Source: JAUVDZ01 sp964346325
GTDB taxonomy: Bacteria; Patescibacteriota; Gracilibacteria; UBA1369; PNNO01
DNA: 12,535 nt
Assembly (NCBI GenBank): GCA_964346325.1
Contig: CAYFUK010000037.1
Span: 1 to 12,535 of the forward strand
Direction of reading: 5' to 3'
Positions 6,630 through 12,535 of this stretch are shown here, piece by piece. Both the position numbers and the translations under genes were made by a program. Positions within the stretch are counted from its first letter, which is position 1; every line of letters begins with the position of its first letter. Under the pieces are notes generated by a model. The model was given only the letters and a program-made list of their open reading frames with translations. It made no database searches and had not been told where the DNA came from.

Positions 6630-6658
6630 ATTATTGCATTAGCTCTACAAAAAATCAA
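6630..6658 (-). promoter_or_regulatory. Sigma70-type promoter for the TrmB-like gene
   Basis: On the minus strand, TTGATT (6658-6653), a 17-nt spacer, and AATAAT (6635-6630) preceded by TGC as an extended -10. The -10 matches five of six consensus bases and the -35 four. Predicted initiation is near 6623, giving a leader of about 30 nt before the ATG at 6591. Confidence 0.6.
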
Positions 6659-6674
6659 GCAATTTTAGTTAGGT

Positions 6675-6693
6675 GTTATAAACTATTGATAAC
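6675..6693. promoter_or_regulatory. Possible operator in the divergent promoter region
   Basis: GTTAT and ATAAC form a 5-bp inverted repeat with a 9-nt spacer and overlap the -35 box at 6686-6691. It lies between the two divergent promoters, where a TrmB-type regulator could bind. The repeat is short and the region AT-rich, so this is tentative. Confidence 0.2.
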
Positions 6694-6714
6694 TTTTTGA
6701 TAATAATATATGAT
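6686..6714 (+). promoter_or_regulatory. Strong sigma70-type promoter of the short RNA
   Basis: TTGATA (6686-6691), exactly 17 nt, then TATGAT (6709-6714). Each box differs from consensus by one base, the best promoter match seen in the window. Predicted initiation falls at about 6720-6722, exactly where the structured segment starts. Confidence 0.7.
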
Positions 6715-6720
6715 TTAAAT

Positions 6721-6818
6721 GCAGCTAGATTGATGGGTTCTCAAGCAGACCCACGTCTAGCTACACCAAAAGAGTAGAAGCCCAAAAAAGTAGAAGATGA
6801 GCGCGCTTCTACTTTTTT
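6721..6818 (+). ncRNA. Candidate small structured RNA (about 98 nt) or tyrS leader RNA
   Basis: No coding frame fits here. A strong promoter ends just upstream, and a terminator ends the segment. From 5' to 3': an outer stem AGCTAGA/TCTAGCT (6723-6729 with 6756-6762) encloses an inner stem TGGGT/ACCCA (6734-6738 with 6749-6753) with a 10-nt loop; then an A-rich linker; then the terminator hairpin. GTAGAAG occurs twice (6774-6780 and 6790-6796), and both copies can pair with CTTCTAC (6806-6812), so two alternative 3' folds are possible. It lacks the conserved SRP RNA GGAA-tetraloop region and T-box motifs. It may be a stand-alone sRNA or an attenuated leader of tyrS, whose ATG is 184 nt downstream. 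I do not recognise the family. Confidence 0.5.
6784..6818 (+). terminator. Perfect 13-bp Rho-independent terminator
   Basis: A6-GTAGAAG (6784-6796) pairs perfectly with CTTCTAC-T6 (6806-6818) around a 9-nt loop. The T6 run also serves as the U tract. It ends the short RNA before tyrS and could in principle work in both directions. Confidence 0.85.
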
Positions 6819-7002
6819 GTATTATATTCTTTTATATTTACACATTGGTAAAAAAACAATAGTATAAATTAGGTTGATTTAAAGAAATCTTTGATTATAT
6901 TATTATTTTGATCAATCCCCGTTGATAAAAACACACCTCCAAAATCAATCTTTGCAACAGCAACAGAAGAGCCCGATGCATAATATTTAATAAGCACTAA
7001 TC
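6819..7002 (+). other. Non-coding leader upstream of tyrS
   Basis: 184 nt with no credible reading frame. If transcription ends at 6818, tyrS needs a promoter here. The best pair I see is TTGATT (6874-6879), 18 nt, TATTAT (6898-6903), which would give a leader of about 90 nt. In such AT-rich DNA this is weak evidence. No SD precedes the tyrS ATG, and an in-frame TAA at 6991-6993 rules out an upstream start. Confidence 0.3.
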
Positions 7003-8199
7003 ATGATCGATACAACTGACAATAAAATTGAAAATCTACTTGAAAGAGGTGTGGTCGATGTAATTCAAAAGGATAAATTAAGAAAAAAACTGCAATCAAA
7101 AAAACAATTAAGAATTAAACTCGGGATCGACCCTTCAGGAGCTGATTTACATATAGGACACATGGTTGTTATTAAAAAATTAAAGGAATTTCAGGATTTG
7201 GGACATCAAATCATATTATTGTTCGGTAATTTTACCGGACAAATAGGTGACCCCACAGGGAAGATGGAGACGCGTAAAGCTAAAACAAAAGAAGAACTCG
7301 ATGCAAATGCGCAAAAATATTTAAAACAGGCGAGTTTTTTTCTTGATGTTGATAATGTTGAGGTAAGATGGAATGCAGATTGGCTCGCAAAACTTTCATT
7401 CGCTGATGTTGTGCAATTGGCATCAACTTTTACTGTTTCACAAATGATGGAACGAGATATGTTTCAGGAAAGGCACGATAAAAATATGCCGATTTCTGTG
7501 CATGAGTTCTTTTATCCGCTAATGCAGGGTTATGATTCTGTTGCATTGGAGGCTGATGTGGAAATCGGCGGGACAGATCAAACTTTTAATATGCTTGCAG
7601 GTCGTACGATTCAAAGAGCTTATAATATGACTGAGCAGGATATATTAACCGTCCCTATTTTGGAAGGAACCGACGGTATTAAAAAAATGGGTAAATCCGA
7701 GGATAATTATATTGCCGTTGATGATGATCCAAATGATATGTTTGGAAAAGTAATGAGCATTCCTGATGATTTAATTGTAAAATATTTTGAACTTACTACA
7801 AATATCCCTTTGGATGAAATAAAACAAATGGAACAAGCTATAAAAGACGGAGAGAATCCAATGTTTTACAAAAAGAAAGCGGCAAAAGAAATCATTGAAA
7901 TTTACCATGATGAACAAGCCGCCGAGATAGCCGAAAAGCAATTTACAAAAGTATTCAGCGAACATAAATTGCCTGATGAAATGCCTGAAATTAGTACAAG
8001 CGGCAATATAAATCTTATAGATTTGATGGTTCAAAATAATATGGCACCTTCTAAAAGTGAGGCAAGAAGACTTATAAAACAGGGGGCGGTAAAATATGAT
8101 AATGTAAAAGCAGAAGCTGAAGTATTGGATATAAATAAGGGAAAGCATGTACTCCAAGTTGGCAAAAGAAGATTTCTTAAAATTATTGTTAAAGGGTAA
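7003..8199 (+). CDS. tyrS: Tyrosyl-tRNA synthetase
   Basis: TyrRS is a class I enzyme that attaches tyrosine to tRNA-Tyr. The Rossmann catalytic domain carries GIDPSGADLHIGH (41-53; the HIGH signature is intact at 50-53) and FTGQIGDPTGK (77-87). VEIGGTDQTFNMLAGR (187-201) is the tyrosine/ATP-binding core. The second signature reads KMGKS (228-232) in place of KMSKS. An S4-type tRNA-binding domain closes the protein (about 338-398, LIDLMVQ, SKSEARRLIKQGAVK). At 398 residues, the sequence resembles the TyrZ-type bacterial branch more than E. coli TyrS. The ATG at 7003 is fixed by an in-frame stop 10-12 nt upstream. It is followed after 41 nt by recG on the same strand, probably cotranscribed. 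Confidence 0.96.
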   Translation: MIDTTDNKIENLLERGVVDVIQKDKLRKKLQSKKQLRIKLGIDPSGADLHIGHMVVIKKLKEFQDLGHQIILLFGNFTGQIGDPTGKMETRKAKTKEELDANAQKYLKQASFFLDVDNVEVRWNADWLAKLSFADVVQLASTFTVSQMMERDMFQERHDKNMPISVHEFFYPLMQGYDSVALEADVEIGGTDQTFNMLAGRTIQRAYNMTEQDILTVPILEGTDGIKKMGKSEDNYIAVDDDPNDMFGKVMSIPDDLIVKYFELTTNIPLDEIKQMEQAIKDGENPMFYKKKAAKEIIEIYHDEQAAEIAEKQFTKVFSEHKLPDEMPEISTSGNINLIDLMVQNNMAPSKSEARRLIKQGAVKYDNVKAEAEVLDINKGKHVLQVGKRRFLKIIVKG

Positions 8200-8240
8200 T
8201 TTGTCATGCTAAACTTATTTACCTGCCATTAATAGTTTTT

Positions 8241-10280
8241 ATGCTAAAAACTCCCCTTAGAGATATTTTGAGAACAACATCAAGGCATTTAAACAAACTT
8301 AAAGATCTCGGCATCAGAAATGCCGGAGATTTATTTAAATATTTCCCTCGAACTTACAATGATATGAGTGAAACAACTAAAATTGTTGATTTAAAGACAG
8401 ATCAAACAAATGTTGTTAAAGGTATAATTACCAATTTATATACACAGCGCACAAAATACGGTAAATTTCTAACAAAGGCTGTATTAACTGACGGTTCCGG
8501 TTCCGTTGAAATTGTATGGTTTAATCAGCCTCATATTAAAAGAATGATAGCTAATGGAAGTGAAGTTGTTTTAACAGGTAAACTTAAATTTTCTTTTGGG
8601 AAATTAACCTTGCAAAGCCCTCAAATTGAAATGCAAAAAGATGAACAAATACATTCCGATCGTATTGTTCCTGTTTATCATGAAACCGAAGGTATATCAT
8701 CAAAATGGCTCAGAGAAAAAATAAAACCTCTTATTGATGATTGGAGCGCTTATTTTAAGGAATACTTGCCTTTCACAATAATTGAAGATCAAAATTTAAT
8801 AAGGTACAAGGAGGCAATTAAAAATATCCATTTTCCGGAAAATGAAGAAAGACTCAATCTTGCAAAAGAACGACTTTCTTTTGATGAACTTTTTTTACTG
8901 CAGTTAAAAGCATTACAGAAAAAATGGTACTGGCAGCAAATCGCTTCGGAAGAACAAAAACAGATACCTCAAAATATAGAATTAATTCGTGAATTTTTAG
9001 ACACATTGGCTTTTGAACTTACAGACGCGCAAAAAAAAGTTTTATACGAAATATTGCAGGATCTGGAAAAACCCTATCCAATGAGCCGACTTGTGCAAGG
9101 TGATGTTGGTTCGGGCAAAACAGTTGTTGCTGCAGCCGCTATATTGCAAGTAGTTAAAGCCGGTTTTCAATGTGCTCTAATGGCTCCAACTGAAATTCTT
9201 GCAAAACAGCATTATTTAAGCATAAGTAAAGATTTAAAACCTTATGCTTTAAATATTCAGTTTGTTTCCGGAAGCACAACGGAAAAACAGAAAAAAGAAA
9301 TTATTAAACAGATGAAATCCGGTACGGTTAATATAGTTATAGGAACGCACGCATTAATACAAGAAGGGATCGGCTTTAAAAAACTGGGTCTGGCAATTGT
9401 AGATGAACAACACAGATTCGGTGTAAAGCAAAGAAGTATTTTAAAAAGTTTCGGAAGTCCGCATCTTTTAAGTCTTTCAGCTACACCAATACCAAGAACT
9501 CTCGCTATGACAATTTATGGCGATCAGGATTTGTCAATTATTGATGAATTGCCGAAAGGAAGACAAAAAATAATCACCGGACTAATTCCCGAAAAAAAAC
9601 GCATCGATGCCTATAGATGGATTGAAGATCAGGTAAATAAAGGACGTCAGGTTTTTGTTGTATGTCCTTTAATCGATGAATCCGACACACTTGGTGTGAA
9701 ATCCGTAAAACAGGAATATCTGTTTTTAAGTGAGCATATTTTTAAAAATTTTAAAATCGGATTATTACACGGAAAATTAAAGTCCGATGAAAAAGAAGAA
9801 ATAATGAATAAGTTCGCAGCGAATCAAATAAATATACTGGTTTCAACTTCGGTTGTTGAGGTTGGAATTGATGTACCCAACGCTACCATTATGATGATTG
9901 AAGGCTCTGAGAGATTCGGATTATCACAATTGCATCAATTCAGAGGCCGCGTGGGCAGGGGAGAGCATCAGTCTTATTGTTTTCTTTTTACAAATTCCGA
10001 ATCCCGGGAAACCCGCCAACGACTAAATGCAATGGTAAGATACAGCTCAGGTTTCAAACTGGCCGAAATAGATATGCAGCTCAGGGGAACGGGGGAGATA
10101 TATGGTGTTCGGCAAAGCGGAATTCCCGATCTTAAAATGGCGAATTTGACAGACAGTATAACAATAGAAAAAGCCAGAACAGAAGCCATGAAAATAATCG
10201 AACATGATCCAAAATTAATTAAATATCCCAAATTAAAAGAAAAAATTGAAGAATATGAAGATGTCTATGTTAAGGACTAG
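8241..10280 (+). CDS. recG: ATP-dependent DNA helicase RecG
   Basis: RecG remodels stalled replication forks and branched recombination intermediates. The N-terminal wedge has an OB fold at about 58-130 (VKGIITNLY, KAVLTDGSGSVEIVWFN). The superfamily 2 helicase core follows, with Q-like FELTDAQKKVL (258-268), Walker A GDVGSGKT (287-294), APTEILAKQH (315-324), Walker B DEQH (388-391), SATPIPRT (413-420), LLHGKL (508-513), TSVVEVGIDVPNA (536-548) and QFRGRVGRG (566-574). The RecG-specific LRGTGEIYGVRQSG (614-627) is present where LRGPGE is usual. The 679 residues are normal for the family, so all domains seem intact. The start has no SD, only a T-rich leader. It lies 41 nt after tyrS. Confidence 0.96.
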   Translation: MLKTPLRDILRTTSRHLNKLKDLGIRNAGDLFKYFPRTYNDMSETTKIVDLKTDQTNVVKGIITNLYTQRTKYGKFLTKAVLTDGSGSVEIVWFNQPHIKRMIANGSEVVLTGKLKFSFGKLTLQSPQIEMQKDEQIHSDRIVPVYHETEGISSKWLREKIKPLIDDWSAYFKEYLPFTIIEDQNLIRYKEAIKNIHFPENEERLNLAKERLSFDELFLLQLKALQKKWYWQQIASEEQKQIPQNIELIREFLDTLAFELTDAQKKVLYEILQDLEKPYPMSRLVQGDVGSGKTVVAAAAILQVVKAGFQCALMAPTEILAKQHYLSISKDLKPYALNIQFVSGSTTEKQKKEIIKQMKSGTVNIVIGTHALIQEGIGFKKLGLAIVDEQHRFGVKQRSILKSFGSPHLLSLSATPIPRTLAMTIYGDQDLSIIDELPKGRQKIITGLIPEKKRIDAYRWIEDQVNKGRQVFVVCPLIDESDTLGVKSVKQEYLFLSEHIFKNFKIGLLHGKLKSDEKEEIMNKFAANQINILVSTSVVEVGIDVPNATIMMIEGSERFGLSQLHQFRGRVGRGEHQSYCFLFTNSESRETRQRLNAMVRYSSGFKLAEIDMQLRGTGEIYGVRQSGIPDLKMANLTDSITIEKARTEAMKIIEHDPKLIKYPKLKEKIEEYEDVYVKD

Positions 10281-10309
10281 TTGACCGACTCTAAAATTTA
10301 CTTTATTAA
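10281..10309 (+). promoter_or_regulatory. Candidate promoter for the aminotransferase gene
   Basis: TTGACC (10281-10286), a 17-nt spacer and TATTAA (10304-10309) lie directly after the recG stop. Matches are five of six and four of six. Initiation near 10316 would give a leader of about 20 nt with no SD. Confidence 0.4.
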
Positions 10310-10335
10310 TTTAGTTGATTAATTAATTTAAAATT

Positions 10336-11658
10336 ATGAAAACTTCAGCGGAATTCTTTTCGGTTTATGATGATATTGAACCAAATGCCATTCAGCGTGC
10401 GCAAAACGCTTTTGTCCGTGACCCAAGGCCCGCAACAACCGAGGTACAACCTGAGGAACGGAAGCACAGTGCCGCTCAGGGCTTTTTACTGAATGATGAA
10501 GAGCAGAATACCGTAGATCTGGATGGAAATCCCATTAATAATACCGTAGGTGTAATTTTTGAAATGAAATCCGTAAAAGAAGCAATTAAAAGATTCAACC
10601 ATGATTTAATCCATGATCCTGATAAACGAAGATATTTGGGCCCGGGCGATAAACAATTACAAGAGGTTGAAACAACAACTAAAGAAGTTTTATTTGGCGA
10701 AAATAATCACAGAATAGTGACTGTTCCGGTACCGGGGATGGCTGTTGGTTTTAAAGAAACCGCGGAATTGATTCAAAGAGAACATCCTCAAATCGACACT
10801 GTAATCAAAGGTACAAACGGTTACGGAGGCTACAATGGAGTTTTAAGCAAACTTTTCAAAAACATGCTGACTTATCGTCATTCAACCGATGATCATAAAT
10901 TCGATTTTGATTCTTTTGAAAAAACTTTAAGGCAGTTGCCGGATCCGCGCAAAGTTATGCTTTTGTTGCAGGCAGATGCATACAATTACATCGGAGTTAA
11001 TCCAACATCGGAACAAAAACAAAAAATTGCCGCACTTCTGGAAGAACTTGGCATTTTCACGCTTGTTGACAGTGCATATCAGGGACTCGTTAATGATCTG
11101 GATGCGGATGCAGAGCTTCCACGTTTGTTATCTAAAACAAAAACTCCATTTGTTGTTTATGATTCTTATTCTAAAAAAGCGCAATTATATGGAATGCGCA
11201 TTGGATTTCTTCATTTTGCAACAGGCGATGAAGCTCAGGCTTCAATACTGCGCAAAAATTTATTTGCGCAGTTAAGAAACAATATGCTAACCGGTTCAGT
11301 TAATTTCAGAATGATTTATCAATTATTAAATGATCCTGAACTTAAAAATATTTGGAAAGAAGAAGATGTTCCTTCTGCACGTAGGATACTTGTAGAAACA
11401 AAATCCCAAATGGCCGCGCTTTTAGGCGAAGAATTCGAGTTTATCAGCCCGGCTCACACTCAGGGTATGTTTAATGGCGTACCGATAAAACATGAAGGCG
11501 GCGAATGGATGCAGCAAAAAGGCCTCTATGTTGTAAATGCCGAGAATGAAGATACCGGCACTGGAGCTTTACGTATCAATATGGGAAGTATAGCCAGGGA
11601 CTCTCGTGAATATATTGCCGGAATAATTAAAGAGGCTTATCAGAAGTTTCCTTCATAA
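10336..11658 (+). CDS. Divergent class I aminotransferase of the AspC/TyrB type
   Basis: This is a PLP enzyme related to aspartate/aromatic aminotransferases, which move amino groups between amino acids and 2-oxoacids. Aligned by eye with E. coli AspC, the key residues keep constant spacing: N217 (N194), D245 and Y248 in VDSAYQG (D222, Y225), PLP lysine K280 in SYSKK (K258), R288 (R266) and substrate-carboxylate R413 (R386). YLGPGDKQLQE (100-110) matches the YLGIDG segment. Several usually conserved parts differ. NPTG reads NYIG (217-220). The PGGTGA phosphate-binding loop reads PVPGMAVG (131-138). The Trp that stacks on PLP seems replaced by Tyr (GYGGYNG, 162-168). The N-terminal NLGIGVYKD segment is not recognisable. 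At 440 residues it is about 45 longer than AspC, mostly at the N-terminus. Substrate is unknown. Its 3' end overlaps pabB on the other strand. Confidence 0.82.
   Translation: MKTSAEFFSVYDDIEPNAIQRAQNAFVRDPRPATTEVQPEERKHSAAQGFLLNDEEQNTVDLDGNPINNTVGVIFEMKSVKEAIKRFNHDLIHDPDKRRYLGPGDKQLQEVETTTKEVLFGENNHRIVTVPVPGMAVGFKETAELIQREHPQIDTVIKGTNGYGGYNGVLSKLFKNMLTYRHSTDDHKFDFDSFEKTLRQLPDPRKVMLLLQADAYNYIGVNPTSEQKQKIAALLEELGIFTLVDSAYQGLVNDLDADAELPRLLSKTKTPFVVYDSYSKKAQLYGMRIGFLHFATGDEAQASILRKNLFAQLRNNMLTGSVNFRMIYQLLNDPELKNIWKEEDVPSARRILVETKSQMAALLGEEFEFISPAHTQGMFNGVPIKHEGGEWMQQKGLYVVNAENEDTGTGALRINMGSIARDSREYIAGIIKEAYQKFPS
11627..11658. other. 32-bp tail-to-tail overlap of two genes
   Basis: The aminotransferase stop TAA (11656-11658, plus) and the pabB stop TAA (11629-11627, minus) lie inside each other's coding sequence. 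No terminator hairpin is present, so the two transcripts should have complementary 3' ends. Confidence 0.85.
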
Positions 11659-12535
11659 CCTTCATAATATTTTCGGCTTTATCAAGTGTTTCCTGATATT
11701 CGCTTTCAGGATCGGAATCATATATGATAGCTCCACCAACATTAAAAGTGAGCTGATTATTATGTGCAATCACAGTTCTTATAACTATCGATGAATCCAT
11801 ACGCATATCATTGGCAATAAAAATAGAACCTGTATAAAGATTGCGTGTATAATCTTCAATTTCATCTATAATTTCCATGCTTCTGATTTTTGGGCATCCT
11901 GTAATTGAACCACCGGGAAAACAGGCGCGCATCAGGCTGCCATAATTTTCATTCGAACGTAATTTCCCCTGAATAATCGAAAGCATCTGCCATACGTTTT
12001 TATATCCTTCAATCCTCTTATGGTCTTTAACTTTCACTGATCCGTATTCGCAGACTTTACCAAAATCATTTCTCATCAAATCAACAATCATATTAAGTTC
12101 AGCTTCATCCTTTATTGAATTTTTTAATATTGATTTTGATTTGGATCTTGGGAGAGTACCTTTAATGGGCCTGGTTTCTATCTTTTCTTTTTGTGCAAGA
12201 ATAAAACGCTCGGGAGAATTACTTATAATTGTATGATCACCAAATGGCAGATAAGCTGAAAAAGGTGCGGGGTTGAGCTTAAAAAGATTTTTAAATAATT
12301 CAAAGGTATCACCATCGTATTTTGTACGGCATTTATGCGAAAGATTAACTTCATAAACATCACCTTCAACAATATAATTTTTTATTTTATTAATTTTTTT
12401 TATATATTTTGATTGGGAATCATGTAGAATTTTGGTTTTAGTTTTAAAACTTCTTTTTTTATATTCCGGAAATTTAAAATCGGAATATCCACCACCTGTA
12501 TCAACCTGAATCAAATAAATTTTTTTCTTATTATG
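11627..12535 (-). CDS. pabB: Aminodeoxychorismate (p-aminobenzoate) synthase component I, 5'-partial
   Basis: PabB converts chorismate to 4-amino-4-deoxychorismate using ammonia from PabA, on the way to p-aminobenzoate and folate. The motif RPIKGTLPR carries the PabB-type lysine; anthranilate synthase TrpE has PIAGT here. Other chorismate-enzyme motifs are GDVYEVNLS, ELNMIVDLMRND, GYKNVWQMLSII, FPGGSITGCPKIRSMEIIDE, RNLYTGSIF and NVGGAIIYDSDPESEYQE. The frame stays open through to the window edge, reading HNKKKIY before the TTG at 12514, so that TTG is probably not the true start. About 302 residues are visible; a typical PabB is about 450, so its N-terminal part lies outside. The last 32 nt overlap the aminotransferase gene, tail to tail. 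No pabA or pabC is visible, though both could be just upstream or fused. Confidence 0.93.
   Translation of the reverse strand, partial: HNKKKIYLIQVDTGGGYSDFKFPEYKKRSFKTKTKILHDSQSKYIKKINKIKNYIVEGDVYEVNLSHKCRTKYDGDTFELFKNLFKLNPAPFSAYLPFGDHTIISNSPERFILAQKEKIETRPIKGTLPRSKSKSILKNSIKDEAELNMIVDLMRNDFGKVCEYGSVKVKDHKRIEGYKNVWQMLSIIQGKLRSNENYGSLMRACFPGGSITGCPKIRSMEIIDEIEDYTRNLYTGSIFIANDMRMDSSIVIRTVIAHNNQLTFNVGGAIIYDSDPESEYQETLDKAENIMKVMKETSDKPL

Noticed and set aside
6721..6818. T-box riboswitch for tyrS, or SRP (4.5S) RNA
   Set aside because: The segment is too short for a T-box stem I and lacks the conserved antiterminator bulge. It contains AAGCAG but not the GGAA-tetraloop context of SRP RNA.
7771..8157. 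128-residue minus-strand frame inside tyrS
   Set aside because: It is antisense to a well-conserved synthetase; the Phe/Tyr/Ile-rich sequence is what AT-rich antisense DNA yields.
12512..12514. TTG at 12514 as the start of pabB
   Set aside because: The frame remains open to the window edge and roughly a third of a normal PabB is missing, so this is an internal codon.
1..12535. CRISPR array, insertion sequence or prophage
   Set aside because: No regularly spaced repeats, transposase, integrase or phage structural genes are visible on either strand.

Overview
The window carries a run of bacterial housekeeping genes in AT-rich DNA, with one compact higher-G+C insert. Nearly every intact reading frame is recognisable: excinuclease subunit C (uvrC, 5' end cut off by the window), the GTPase Obg, peptidyl-tRNA hydrolase, ribosomal protein bL21, a pseudouridine synthase of the RluA/RluD family, a TrmB-type regulator, tyrosyl-tRNA synthetase, RecG helicase, an AspC-like aminotransferase, and p-aminobenzoate synthase component I (pabB, 5' end cut off). 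The genetic code is the standard bacterial one: obgE ends at a TGA exactly where an Obg protein should end. Eight of the native starts have no Shine-Dalgarno sequence, only A/T-rich leaders. Low G+C, weak SD use, a TrmB regulator of the kind common in Patescibacteria and archaea, and a UvrC without its C-terminal HhH domain suggest a candidate-phyla (Patescibacteria/CPR-like) bacterium. This is an inference. The lack of SD alone would also fit Bacteroidota, but an Obg with a full C-terminal OCT domain and the TrmB protein fit that less well.

Layout. 1-1740 is uvrC (+). 1739-2192 is a separate unit on the minus strand: an unrecognised 108-residue gene of about 47% G+C with a TTG start, a strong AGGAGGG ribosome site, a perfect 9-bp palindrome next to that site, and its own intrinsic terminator touching the uvrC stop codon. 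2353-2439 is tRNA-Leu(CAA), minus strand, with encoded CCA. 2561-4871 is obgE-pth-rplU (+), in which obgE and pth overlap by ATGA. 4876-6591 is the minus-strand pair trmB-like/rluD, convergent with rplU across a 4-nt gap. 6592-7002 is a non-coding region with two divergent sigma70-type promoters, one for the TrmB gene and one that seems to drive a short structured RNA of about 98 nt ending in a perfect 13-bp terminator. 7003-10280 is tyrS then recG (+). 10336-11658 is the aminotransferase (+), whose 3' end overlaps that of pabB (minus, 11627 to the window edge) by 32 bp.

How the genes work together. Most of the window serves translation (tRNA-Leu, TyrRS, Pth, bL21, Obg and 23S rRNA pseudouridylation) and DNA repair or recombination (UvrC, RecG). 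The aminotransferase and PabB point to some amino-acid and folate metabolism. The parts that known families do not explain are the 108-residue cassette, the short RNA gene upstream of tyrS, the roughly 100-residue insertion in UvrC, and the remodelled cofactor pocket of the aminotransferase.
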